Below are positions 49,452 to 60,974 of a stretch of DNA of 64,000 nucleotides, piece by piece (position 1 is the stretch's first letter; each line of letters opens with the position of its first letter). Under the pieces are notes generated by a model. The model ran no database searches. It had not been told where the DNA came from and saw nothing but the letters and a program-made list of their open reading frames with translations. This DNA is from Pilaira anomala (Eukaryota; Mucoromycota; Mucoromycetes; Mucorales; Mucoraceae). The stretch is taken from NCBI GenBank assembly GCA_025716855.1, contig JAIXMQ010000011.1, positions 620,001 through 684,000 on the forward strand, read 5' to 3'. Position numbers and translations under genes: made by a program.

Positions 49452-51842
49452 ATGAGTTCTTTTTGGTGGGGACAAAGTGCTTTAGATGAGTTAGTTGGTA
49501 TGGACCCTATTTATTTTTATCTGTACGTGAGATTCTCTTAACAAACCTACTATAGAGAAAGCAACTTCAGAGTTGTTGCCAGCTGGTCAAGTTGACTTGG
49601 CACTTCATCTCGAGATTAGCGATCAAATAAGAAGTAAAAAAGTCAATGCAAAAGACGCTATGAAGTCCTTAAAGCAACGTCTTGGTCATAAAAATCCCAA
49701 TGTTATTCTTGCTACTTTATCTGTAAGTTCATATGAATAAAATAAATTAGACGTGCCAAGACTTTTTTCTAAGTATTTTTTTTATATCTCTTATTAGTTG
49801 GTAGATACTTGTATGAAGAATAGCGGCAGTAGTTTTGTAAAGGAAGTAGCTACAAGAGAATTTATGGAAGAAGTAACTCATTTGATAAAAGTACCGGCAA
49901 GTATTCCTTATAAAATCAAAACAATAATTAACTAACCCACTAGTTCTAATTAGACTGGATGTAATCAAGACGTGAAGCAAAAAGTTCTTTACCTTATTCA
50001 AGTGTGGGGAATCGCATCCAAAGGGAATTCTTCATTGAGCTATATATCTGGAACCTATAGCCTGTTACGTGCTGAAGGTTACACATTTCCTCCTATTACC
50101 GAAAGAATTGATTCCATTTTGTTAGAAACTGCAGTTGTAAGTTTATGAATTATAAATCTAGGCTACACAATTATTAAACTAACTAATACTGCGAAAGGCT
50201 CCCGAATGGACTGATTCTGTCTGTTGTGAACGTTGTAGAACTTCTTTTACTTTGACAAATAGAAAGGTAAAACACGCGTCATATCGTTATATATCCAACC
50301 TCCTATTTATTTATTTATTGTGTATATAGCATCATTGCAGACAATGTGGTGCCACATTTTGTCAGCAGTGTTCATCGAAGAGTATTCCTTTACCCCATCT
50401 TGGAATAAACGATATTGTACGTGTTTGTGATGGTTGTTTTATCAAAATAAAACTATCCAAGGTAGCTGATAAAGATTCAACAGCAAACTTGCTTGGTACC
50501 TCTGCTTCTATTTCCTCTTCCTTAACACCTGCTTACACGCCTTCCATCAAGAACAAAACTGCTGCTGAAACTATCACTACCACTACAACTACTACCACAA
50601 CTGCGACGCCTGCGGATGATCAATTCGAAGACGATTTAAAGAGAGCAATCGAAATATCTTTAAAAGAATCCAAGCAACAAAAGAAACTATCCAATTACTA
50701 TGTAAAAAAGGAACCTGCCACTGTTTCCGAAAAGACAAAGGAAGAAGAAGAAGAAGAAGCTAATCTTGCTGCTGCAATTGCTGCTTCTTTAAAAGATCTG
50801 GAATCTTTTTCTTCTGTAGTCCAAACCGCTTACAACAGCAACGAATTATCTTCAATTGATATGGAAAATATTCAATTATTTTCTACATTAATACATCGTG
50901 TTCATGCTATGGGTGGTGATATCTCCGGTGACACTCAAATCAATAAACTGTATACACAAATTGGTGCACTTCAGCCCAAGCTAGTAAAAACATTGGACGA
51001 AACCAGTCAAAAGCATGGTAGTATTACATAAAAGTTATCTACACAAAATTCCTATTTATAAACTAACTTTTGTAATAGATACTTTTGTACAATTACATGA
51101 AAAACTAAATCGATCCGTCAAAGCCTACGATAAACTATTGGAAGAAAGATTATCAAATGCCACTCAACGTGCATCTTACGCTCCTTACTATAGCAATTAT
51201 AACACGTTATCTGCCCAACCTTATAGTCCTTACAATCAACATCAAACATTTTCTTATCCCCAAAATTATAACCAACCAATTCCTCAATCATATACCCCTT
51301 CCACGCCATCATCTTCTTCAAATACGTTGTATCAAGCTCCGTATCCACAGTACACACCTAAAACTGTGCAAAAACAACAGCGTCATGGGGCCCCTATTCA
51401 ATATCCTTCTACGCCTGCTGTTCATCAATACTCTACTGCACCGCCTGAAGCAACGACTGTCCAGTACCCGCCTACTCCTGTTACTCGGCATTACTCTTCT
51501 GTACCTGAAACACCTATTCAGCAGCAGTACACACCCATTCGATCTGGTACACCAGCTCAGCAACAACCGACATTTCAACAACAACCACAAGCTCAACAAA
51601 AGTTGCAATCACAACAGCAACTACAAGTTCAACAACAGCTACAAGTTCAACAGCAGCCACAAGTTCAACAACAACATCATCACCTTCAACAGCAACAACA
51701 ACAACAATATCAATACCCTTCTGTTCCAACGAACGTTCCTTCTGAAACTTACTACAATGACCAACAAACATACTATAATCCACAAATATCTCAATCCGTA
51801 CACAAATCTCCTGTTGAAGAAGCTCCTCTTATTGAACTTTAA
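49452..51842 (+). CDS. VPS27: ESCRT-0 subunit Vps27/Hrs-like (VHS-FYVE-UIM)
   Basis: Seven exons: 49452-49497, 49556-49722, 49798-49896, 49954-50136, 50198-50266, 50330-51017, 51079-51842; 671 residues. VHS domain at about 8-145 ([39 protein letters not shown]). FYVE zinc finger at 166-229 with [20 protein letters not shown], whose RKHHCR motif binds PI3P on endosomes. Two ubiquitin-interacting motifs follow ([16 protein letters not shown] about 288-303; [15 protein letters not shown] about 330-345), then a helical GAT-like region and a Gln/Pro/Tyr-rich tail. Vps27 recruits ubiquitinated cargo and ESCRT-I into multivesicular bodies. The third intron either uses a gc donor (49897, gcaagt) or a weak gt donor at 49891; both keep frame. 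Confidence 0.93.
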
Positions 51843-52523
51843 AGTTTTTTTTTTATAAATTAATAAAAGTTGCTCTTATTTTAATTCTAAATAGTTTTAA
51901 TACCGGGACAAATTTGATCTTTTAGCTATAGACGGCATATAACACGGTATGAAAAAAGAGGCTTTCATAATGCATAAACATTACTATTTTGGTCTAATAC
52001 GACGGCATAATTTGTAAGCTATTCTTTCATATATAAGTCAATCTGCGTCTACTGCGTTATGCCAATATCACTCTATAATAAACATCACTTTATTTGAGAC
52101 TTGAAAGAATAATGAGACATATATTAAACCATACTCTTTTTAAGAAACTCTTAAAATGTCATTAGTTTTTGTTTACACTGAAATAATAAAGGCTTAAAAT
52201 GAAGCTGTCTAAAAAACAAATGCATAAAGAAAAAAGAGATCCATTTAACTTAGAATATATAGACACAAACTGGTGGAAACTATTACAATATTTCGATATC
52301 TGTATACATATATATCCATTGTTCCTTTTTTAGGGAAGAGTAAAGTTGGTGTACCAATTTAAGATCAGAATACGTAATATGGCATGATTTCAATACGATA
52401 CTACAATAATAAGATGAGCACATTAGTCAATCTTATTCTCATAAAAAACCCCCCTCTACAAGCTTCTTAAATACGATCATTTTTCCTCTTCTTCTTTCTT
52501 CTTTTTTTTTTTAATCATACAAT
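51843..52523. other. Intergenic spacer
   Basis: About 680 bp between VPS27 and the MCT-like transporter, both plus strand. AT-rich with no gene recognised. Confidence 0.55.
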
Positions 52524-54450
52524 ATGAATAATAGTAGGCGTTCATCTGACACACTTTATGGAAATGGGTCATTAGACCTCACTAGTAGTAAGAGAGAGAG
52601 ATAGAGAGAGGTTTTGGCATTAATCATAAATTAAATACCTATATTTTTTTTCAAATAGACGGTCAAAAAGAAGAGGACGTGAACATTGAATACGAAGATA
52701 CATTAAAGGACACAGAATCAGAAGGCATTAAACCATGGTTAGTTGTCTTAGCTACATTTTTGGTCCTTGTAGTAGGTTTAGGCGCTGGTACAGGATGGTA
52801 AAAAAAAAACATTTATTTAAATAATATAAACATTTAACTGATGTCAAATAATTTTTAGGGGTAACGTATTTGTAACACAATGATTAAGATTTAAAAAAGT
52901 CGATTAAAGTAACCTTGTTTTAGGTGTAATGCAGAATTATTTTGAACAACATGAAGAATTTGCAGGAACATCGAATCTATCGTTTCAGCTTACTTTCGTT
53001 GCAACTATCTGCAATATTTTAATTAATTTATTGGCTCCATTAGGACAATTTTTATTAGCCATAATGCAAGCAAGAACTGTGTTGTTTATTGCCATTGTTT
53101 TTTGCTCATCCGGATTATTATTAGCTAGCTTTAGTTCACAGGTAAAGTTATAATTATTATTTAAAGTATAATTACACATTTTTTAGCAATATTCTTATAT
53201 ATTCTTAAAGGTTTGGCATCTGTACTTAACTCATGGTGTCTTATACGGTATTGGATCATCCATCTTATTTTATGTAAACCAAATTTATTCTTTATTCATT
53301 AAAAAATGATCAGATACTGATTGTTTAATAGATTGCATTAAGTGTAGTCCCATTATGGTTTGTAAAAAACCGAGGTATTGCTTTAGGCATCATTTCAAGT
53401 GGCATCAGTATCGGTGGACTAGTCATGCCTCTTGTAATGGACCCTCTTAATACAAAACTAGGCTCAGGATGGTAAAATAAAACTCATTTGCTTAATAGTC
53501 GTTTATATATACATAAAAAACTTATCAAATTATTTCGCAGGTGTTATCGAATCATGAGCTTAATTTGCTTTGTTGTAGGAGTATTGGCATGTTCTATTTT
53601 TAAAAACAAAAAGAAAGACGTCAACGTAAAACCTGAAAAGATAAATTTTAAGGAAATGTTTGATTTCAGTATAGCAAAAGACCCCAAATTTCTATTATGG
53701 TGTGCTACCGACATTTTACTTGAAGCTGCATTTAATATCCCATATTATTTTTTACCATGTAAGCCCTCTTTGATAGTTTCTATTTATACATTATCTTTAA
53801 TCGCCTCTTATGTAGCATACGCCACGCATCTTGGTTTAACATCTTCTCAAGGTGCCATCATATTATCTGCAGGATCAGGTATGAACGCTTTTGGAAGAAT
53901 TGTATCCGGGTAAGAATCAAGTATGTAGTATACATCATCCATTTGCATTTGTAAAAGTGATCAACTTACATGTTTTATACTAGTTTTCTAGCTGATTATG
54001 TTGGCCACGTTAATATTATTATTATTTATTCAATTATCTCCGGATTATCAAACTTGGTCATTTGGACTTATGCTACTTCTTTCGGGACCCTGATGGCATT
54101 TTCAATTATTTTTGGCTTTTTTGGCGGTGCATTTATCACATTAAGTAAAAAAGAGAAAATCCAGAATCCTGTTATAACTTCTTTACTGACTTGCTTTATT
54201 AATAGCGCCTACTATCACACTACTTACTACAGGGTATGAAAAGTTCGATTCGGGACTATCTGTCTTCCTAGTCATTACAGTTATTTCCATGTTCGGTCCT
54301 AACCTTGCAGGTGCAATTGAAAGTAAAGTGGGTGGTGATCATCCGTTTGACAGTTACAAGTATTTTACTGGTGCTTGTTACCTAACTGGCGCTATATTAC
54401 TGATCATTTTCAAACTTTCTTTAAACAGAAAACTTTTTATTAAAATTTAA
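52524..54450 (+). CDS. MFS transporter, monocarboxylate-transporter-like (MCT/MCH family)
   Basis: Ten exons: 52524-52587, 52659-52797, 52859-52860, 52924-53141, 53211-53273, 53332-53471, 53541-53758, 53816-53909, 53984-54144, 54206-54450; 447 residues. Twelve membrane helices of the MCT type: KPWLVVLATFLVLVVGLGAG then TGWGVMQNYFEQH (loop to helix 1), VWHLYLTHGVLYGIGSSILF, NRGIALGIISSGISIGGLVM, FNIPYYFLP, LTSSQGAIILSAGSGMNAFG and SGFLADYVG. The conserved TGWGV is restored only if a 2-nt exon (GG) is included between two introns of 62 and 63 nt. Direct joining puts the rest out of frame. Substrate unknown; yeast Mch relatives carry riboflavin or unknown solutes. Confidence 0.85.
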
Positions 54451-54563
54451 ATTGACTTTGTGCGTCCGTATGATATATACGTACATATATACATATACTT
54501 GATATATAATAATAAAGAGAAAAAGTCAATGTTGTATATCAGCTTACAAAACAACAGTTTACG

Positions 54564-55290
54564 TTAATGAAATAATTTACTTTTAGTAGTTATTAAAATC
54601 TGGAATTCTACGTGTTGTTCATCAGACAATACACTTTCATTTACAATTACTACTTTTATATGTGACGTAGGCAAATTTCCAGAATAAAGCTCACCCGTTG
54701 TATCCATCAAAATATATAATCCAGGTTTCACAATATTTACAATTTTGAAAGTTTCTTCATAATATGGTTCAGTTTTGGAAGTTCCTGCATTATGATATAA
54801 TTCATGATTAATCTTATGACGTTTTATGAAGTATTCATTATCCTTTAATGCAAGGATGATTATATGCGAATGTTTCAATTCATCTCCAGGATCATTAACA
54901 GACCAAAACCACGAGCTGTCTTGAATGTAACTCTAATAATGAAAGAACAGCCTGGTTTATAAGAAATACCTATTTCTGTATAGTCTTTTTTGTTTACATT
55001 CGCTTTTGATCTATATCGGTTATTACTGAATGCATAGGTTGAATATACTTTTTTTTTTTTTACCCTTCTCAGATTTTGCTATGACAAGAACAAAATTTTC
55101 TTGATTTGCAACTTCATAAAGAACATTTAATAAAACATTAGCGTTATTGTCTTTGTCTTCTTCAACGATAGATACACGAACTCATCCCTCAGAATATTTA
55201 TGTTTCTCTGCTACTAAGGATGGAAAAGGATCTTGAAAATCATCGTCTTCTATAAGATAATTATTAATTTTAAAATCAGAGTTAATTTGT
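54564..55290 (-). pseudogene. Possible retroelement polyprotein remnant
   Basis: On the minus strand, pieces read VAEKHKYSEG, then SWFWSVNDPGDELKHSH, ALKDNEYFIKRHKINHELYH, KTEPYYEETFKIVNIVKPGL and YILMDTTGELYSGNLPTSH followed by IKVV. The last part is like the small barrel at the end of LTR-retrotransposon integrases (KxxPxxxGPFxIxxxxxxxxYxLxDxTG...LPxSxLK). Stops and frame breaks interrupt the upstream part. No reverse transcriptase, protease or LTR was found. It could instead be an unrelated degenerate gene. Confidence 0.35.
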
Positions 55291-56333
55291 GTATAAAGAG
55301 AGAAAGAAAAGAATCATATAACCTACTAGGAAGCACGTATTTCTAGTACCTCTTAATGCTACATAAAGTCATTTCTTTACGTTTAATCTTATACGGAGTA
55401 TAGCTTTTTAAGTCAGCTTTAATTATCTCTTATGAAACTACATCGAATTAACTTGATAAAGGTAACCTCAGACTTTCTTTTATTAAATTCGATCAGAAAG
55501 ATACGAAAAATGATTATCTTAAAGCGCCTTGAACTTAAACTTTTTTTTAAAAAAAGTGTCAAAATGGCAAAAAAAAAAAAAAAATCATAGTAAAAAAAGT
55601 CTAACTTTGGAATGTGGATTTTGTGTAAAGATTTTTGCTTAAAAACAAACAGTGAGTGACATTTAATGGCTCTCCTCGAGTATCAAACCCAACGCTTAAT
55701 ATCACTAAAACGTAAATAAAAGGGAAGATAACTAATTTATTTTTTTGGTGACATGTAAGGTGTCCCAGTTCTCTCAATGAACATAGGAGTCATTTATTTA
55801 AATAGACATCAAGGAGAAGCTTATTTAATCACACGTTGTGTAATAATACACTGAAAATATGTCTTAATGTCATTGAGTATGTACTGTAATCCTAACATTT
55901 TAAAAAGCCCATCTAAGACACCAGCTGTTCATGTATTAAAAGATATATTTAGTATTTAGTCATGCCACCATGTATGACGACGACACTCATTCTTTTTTTT
56001 TTAAAACCGAAAAACTTGCCTTAATTTGATAATGTACCGAGCCAAGATCTATATTAATTGATCTATGGTACTTTTTCTGTTGGGGGAAGGAGGACAGTGA
56101 CCTTTATCAGTTCTTTAAATATAGTATTAAGAGATTAGAATGACCGTCGCACATGCATTTTCATGCCAACTTTTTTTTTTTTTTTTTGTGGGGAAAAGAG
56201 AATTATCTGCATGTGAATCCCCATAGGTAATACAAACTTTTTCTTTTTTGAGTCGAGTAGTTTCATTGGACATTGTCCCTATTTTTTATTCATTTTTTAT
56301 AGCTCCCTAGTATCTCTTTTTTTTTTTGTAACC
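55291..56333. other. Intergenic spacer
   Basis: About 1 kb. Low-complexity T runs near 55991-55998, 56170-56187 and 56320-56328 just before the next gene. No gene seen. Confidence 0.5.
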
Positions 56334-56981
56334 ATGTCTTCTAATTCTGCCTTTGAAGCATTCGACAACTACGACTTTGAAAACGACGAAAAATTCCAAG
56401 TAAATTGGCAATAAGCGAAGCTTTTCACTCGAAATAACACGTATTTTTTTTTTTTCATAGTCTGGTATTTCATCCTTGTTAAATAATAAACAAGAAAACG
56501 AACAAGAGTTACTTGAAAAAGCTAAACTCTTTTATTATACAAAGTAATACCATTCACTCTCTTTAAACGCAATGAAAGCTTAACTTTTTTTTTTCGACTA
56601 GATTCATCACTTCCTTTGATCCTGTTGCATACAGAGCTTGGAAAGCAGAGAACCAGGAACCAGTAAATGAACAAGAAAAAGTTACCGAAAATGGTAAAAA
56701 CAAACTTTATTGTTGGTTCTGTACTTTGTAACTTATTTAAGCATTTTATAGAAGAAAAACCACCTCGATTTACATTTCAAGAGCTCGTAGATATGATTGA
56801 AAAAGGAATTGAAATCCCAGGTAACTATTATATATATACATAAAAAAGAAAGCTTAACTTAATTGATGATATAGGTATTAAACAAATTCCAAATGTAATA
56901 AACGAAGGCACCCCGAGTGAAGCTAAAATGACAGCACGTCCAAAACCGTGGGAAAGCAATAAAGAGAGGGAAAAGAATTAA
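56334..56981 (+). CDS. Small KPWE-motif protein, PEX39/C6orf226-like
   Basis: Five exons: 56334-56399, 56461-56543, 56602-56693, 56752-56820, 56875-56981; 138 residues. The N-terminal part (FDNYDFENDEKFQSGISSLL and AKLFYYTKFITSFDPVAYRA) is helical. The C-terminal part has FTFQELVDMIEKGIEIPGIK then QIPN, and ends RPKPWESNKEREKN. The combination of an F-x-E-x-(x)-I-x-x-G-x-x-(I/L)-PGI segment and a terminal KPWE is the signature of the peroxisomal KPWE-motif proteins (human C6orf226/PEX39; also found in Pex14-related proteins). These take part in peroxisomal matrix import, including the PTS2 route. The family assignment rests on these motifs; the role here is inferred. Confidence 0.75.
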
Positions 56982-57000
56982 ATGTTTTTTTTATCATACA

Positions 57001-57044
<44 letters not shown>

Positions 57045-57102
57045 AGAGAGGATTTAAATAAATAGAGTATATGTATAGTCGTTTTTTGTTTTATTTCATT
57101 TT

Positions 57103-57504
57103 TTACATGCCCATTTGATGACGATATGATTCTGGGTCAGGTGTGACGGGTACAGAAACAGAATATTTAGACTTTACTTGAGCCTTGTATGGTAATTTGC
57201 TTAGTGAAAGAGCAGAGGGTGCCAGCTTTCTTCTTTTTAGTAGTAATCCAGTCGTATTTGGTGTATGTTGTCTGTGGGTTAAAAACTTTCGAATATGAAG
57301 TATACAACTCGAGAGTATCCAATTGGTAGATTCTAACGTTAAACCAGATACCATTTCTATCGTCAGTAATGCAAGTCGGAGAAAAATGAAGGAGGATGTA
57401 ATGGTGCTGGTAATGACTGCCAAGACTGCCAAGAAGGCTACAATTGCCAATATAAACGGTGTTAATAACAAACAACCAATAGTAGAAAATATTAAGGGTA
57501 TCAT
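57103..57504 (-). CDS. Small membrane protein, possibly LDAF1/promethin-like
   Basis: Single exon of 133 residues. MIPLIFSTIGCLLLTPFILA then IVAFLAVLAVITSTITSSFI forms one long hydrophobic hairpin (residues about 3-50). It is followed by an amphipathic region, basic KRRKLAPSALSLSKLPYK, and a short polar tail. A long hydrophobic hairpin with a basic tail is reminiscent of LDAF1/promethin lipid-droplet proteins, but no diagnostic motif is seen, so that is only a suggestion. The gene is convergent with the PEX39-like gene, 121 bp away, with a 40-bp poly-A run between. Confidence 0.6.
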   Translation of the reverse strand: MIPLIFSTIGCLLLTPFILAIVAFLAVLAVITSTITSSFIFLRLALLTIEMVSGLTLESTNWILSSCILHIRKFLTHRQHTPNTTGLLLKRRKLAPSALSLSKLPYKAQVKSKYSVSVPVTPDPESYRHQMGM

Positions 57505-60136
57505 AAGTGTGTAAAAAATAAAAAATAAAGAAGAAGAAAAAAAAAAGTTAAAGACAAGGCAGTAGGACTATTTATACTCAAACAAATAAAAAAATTTGAT
57601 TGTGCTAAATCACATGAAAAAAAGCTATCAAATAAAACACACACTCTCACACACCACAAACAATTTCTCCGCTCACGGGTTTAAAATAAGTAGTAACAGA
57701 GTTTATGCAAATAATCCAGTATTAACCTTACAAGTTAAACTTTCTTTTTATATGTAACCAAGTTAAGGGACACATTAAATAAATAAGCCCCTCATGGAGT
57801 AGTTACTTCTTTTTATAATTTCTTTTTATTATCGTCTACATATGGGGCTTTTTTTTTTTTTTTTTTTTTTTTGGTAGTACTACGTAATTGTGAGTGCGTG
57901 TATGTATCACGAGATAAGCAAGGATTATTAGTTAATCAAGTGAAGGGTAAAAAAAAAAAAAAGAAAACAAAAGAAAAAAAAACTCAAATGATTTGTTACA
58001 TATAACAACAAACAGTAACTTTATCTTTTCTTTTTTTTTTAAAAAAAGAAGAAAAAGGAAAAGATGTATAATGATCTACACGACTACAGTAGTTTGCAAT
58101 TTAAAAGAAAAAAAAAAGACTAATTTGGACAAAATGTCAGGGATATTTTTTTATGCATTATGAATGAATATAAAATTACTTACATGTAAATTTAATGTAA
58201 GTAAAGAGAAGAAAATGGATCCCATCGTCATATAGTATTCTAGACATCATCGGTCATGTGTGTTCTTGTGTATGTATATATAGATGATATAAGATTGACA
58301 GAATATAAAAGATAGAAAAAACCGTGTTTCGATATATATAACAAATATTTAGAAGGGACCAGCGTATTTATTTATCTTACTTTATTAAGACAATTTATGT
58401 ATATTGAGAATCAGCATAGTCGATAGATAAAAAAAAAAGTACCTTAAATAAAAAAAGACTAGATTTGCTTAACCATAAAACAAAAAACAAAAAAAGGAAA
58501 AAAAAAATACACACATATATATATAAGCTATAGACTGAAGAAACCGAGAATGCACAATCAATTTTACAATGCTATGTTGGTTCCATCTGCGATAGACTAC
58601 ATGAATTCCAATCGATTCATTTCATATATTATCACAAAAGCAGAAATTTACTCTTTTTTTTCTATAAAATATTGAAATCATATGTTCGCTTTCTGTCATT
58701 TATATTCAATCACAAGTGTGTGTGTGTGTGTATAGAATACAAAAAAAAAAAAAAAAAAAATAAGCCGAAATGTGGATATACGGAGCCAATCACAGAAGTT
58801 TAAGGATGCATGATGTTGCTTTAATGTATGTTTCCTCTTGTGATTTGGGATAGAGTATGTATACCTGGGGTTGATCTCACCTCCTATTTTTTTTTTTATA
58901 TATACAAGCATATTATTATCCGGATACTTATGTATATGTATGTAAGGTGGTAACTGTACATAAAATATTGATATGTATATATATATATTATTTATCATTT
59001 TAAAATAGATATGTAATTGTGTATAAATAAATGTATCCATTGAATATGCGGCTCTTTTTCGTGATATTTTTTTTTTAATAAGATATGTGTTGTATATGAC
59101 AATGGTATGATAATTGAACGAAAATATTTGTTGTTGTATACACAATTTTTTTTTTTAAAAAAAAAGGTACTATACAGCCACTAACTAAAAAAAAAAGAGA
59201 GAAAAATAGGGAAAAAGTGTAATTGAGCAAGTATTGAAATACAATGCACATAACCCTACTTTTTTTTTCTATCCCTTAAAAAAGTATTTATAAAAAAAGG
59301 ACAAAAACGAAATAAAATCACCAAATATGGTTTGTCAAAATTGGACATATCAAGTAATAATAAAGGGGTTCAAGTGCGCCCTCTCTTGAAATTTTGGCGG
59401 CATACATAACATTTATATAAACACCATTTTAAACACCATATACTATAAAAGGATTTATACGCACACGCTCCATCTTTTTTGCACTTGCTCTATCTTACTT
59501 GTTCTATCTTACACAAACGCACACACACACACACACACAATCTACTTTTTACTATTTCATGTGCGTATAATATGCTCTAATTTTTTATGCTCTTTGTTTT
59601 TTTGGTTATTATCCCCTCTCTTTTTCTATATACTGCATTTCTCCTGTAGGAACTTTTTTTATATATTTTTTCTTAATTTTCAAAAGGCTTTAATCATCCC
59701 TTTATATATAAAGAACATTTTTTTTTATGAAATCATGATTTTAATCTATGTAAGCTTGTGAGAGAAGATTTAAAAATAACGTAGCCACCAAAATTAAAGT
59801 CAAAATGAATTAGTTTATAACTATTCATGTACAAGTAATCAGTTAAAAAAAAAAAAGAGACCCCTTAATTTTAACATGTAAACTGAGAAAAAAAAAATTC
59901 CTTTAAATAGACCCTCAATTTATTTTTTATTTTATTTTTTCTTTTCAAAAAACCAAAAACATTGATGACAACTCCTTTTCTTTGTTGATTATCTCTTTAA
60001 ATACGTGTATTATCTTCTTCTTTTTTTTTTCTTCTATTTAATTGTATTCTTCTTTTTATATTCTATTTGGTAAATATTTACATTTAAGCAAAAAAAAAAA
60101 AAAAAAAATACCATATTAATTTTTGTTAAAATAGTC
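57505..60136. other. Long intergenic/promoter region
   Basis: About 2.6 kb upstream of the Myb/SANT gene and the membrane protein gene. It has (GT)n at 58717-58731, (AC)n at 59518-59539, and many A/T homopolymers. No gene recognised. The length suggests complex upstream regulation of the Myb gene, which is speculative. Confidence 0.5.
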
Positions 60137-60814
60137 ATGGATCTTAAATATCTTTTATGCGAACCTGTCTCAAAGCTTGCCGTCAAAGCAAATGAACAAA
60201 CGGTTTTAATTCAACAACAACAACAAAAACAATATGGGTTAGATTGGCATCCAACCTCACCTATTTACCCATCTGTAATAACAAAAGGACAAGAATGGAT
60301 CATGGGTAGTCCAAAAAGTACTTGTAGTAGCATCAGTACCTGTAGTAGCACCAGTACACAGAGTGGAGACGAGTACGTGAATACTCCCGATCAGACCAGC
60401 AGTTTTAATTTGCGCACAAAGCCTATTAACACTACTGCCACTACCAGCAACACAAATTCATCAAGACGTAGAGCAGCAAGTGATGTTAGCCTTACCAGAC
60501 ACCATATGTTTATCTATAGTCATCCAAATCGCAGACCACGATCAGAATCTGCAGGTAATAATAATAACGTGCAGACCAGAACGCCCTGGACGCCCTTCGA
60601 AGATCATTTGCTTCAACAAGGATACGATCAAGGATTATCTTGGGCCATGATCTCCTCTACTTATCTTCCTCATAGATCAAGAGGCTGTTGTTGGGGTCGC
60701 TTTAAAACTTTGCAAAACAAGAATATGGTTGATCCAAGTCATTCTCATATGCGACATTTCAGAAGACCTTGGAAAGCAATTGACTTTAATGGCAACAGAA
60801 AATCTTCAATTTAA
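60137..60814 (+). CDS. Single Myb/SANT-domain protein
   Basis: Single exon of 225 residues. The first 145 residues are Ser/Thr/Asn-rich (SPKSTCSSISTCSSTSTQSG; RRRAASDVSLTRHHMFIYSH). A Myb/SANT-like helix-turn-helix spans about 149-195: TPWTPFEDHLLQQGYDQGLS then WAMISSTYLPHRSRGCCWGR then FKTLQNK, with the three spaced aromatic residues (W, W, W) typical of Myb repeats. Probably a sequence-specific DNA-binding transcription regulator. The target is unknown. It has unusually long non-coding flanks on both sides. Confidence 0.8.
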   Translation: MDLKYLLCEPVSKLAVKANEQTVLIQQQQQKQYGLDWHPTSPIYPSVITKGQEWIMGSPKSTCSSISTCSSTSTQSGDEYVNTPDQTSSFNLRTKPINTTATTSNTNSSRRRAASDVSLTRHHMFIYSHPNRRPRSESAGNNNNVQTRTPWTPFEDHLLQQGYDQGLSWAMISSTYLPHRSRGCCWGRFKTLQNKNMVDPSHSHMRHFRRPWKAIDFNGNRKSSI

Positions 60815-60942
60815 ATTCAAACAAATTATCTCATATCCAAAATTATATACCTTCACGCAAGACTTTTTTTTTTTAAAAAAAAACACTTAAAACAAGAAAT
60901 ATTCTAAAAACAGTTAATAATCCGACAAAAAAAGCAAACAAA

Positions 60943-60974
<32 letters not shown>

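Noticed and set aside
51157..51858. 233-codon frame overlapping the VPS27 tail
   Set aside because: It is the +1 shadow of the Gln/Pro-rich VPS27 exon 7; composition (Asn/His/Leu from CAA/CCA repeats) is an artefact.
58696..59145. 149-codon minus-strand frame
   Set aside because: Composed of Ile/Tyr/His/Lys from (TA)n, (GT)n and poly-T repeats; no domain.
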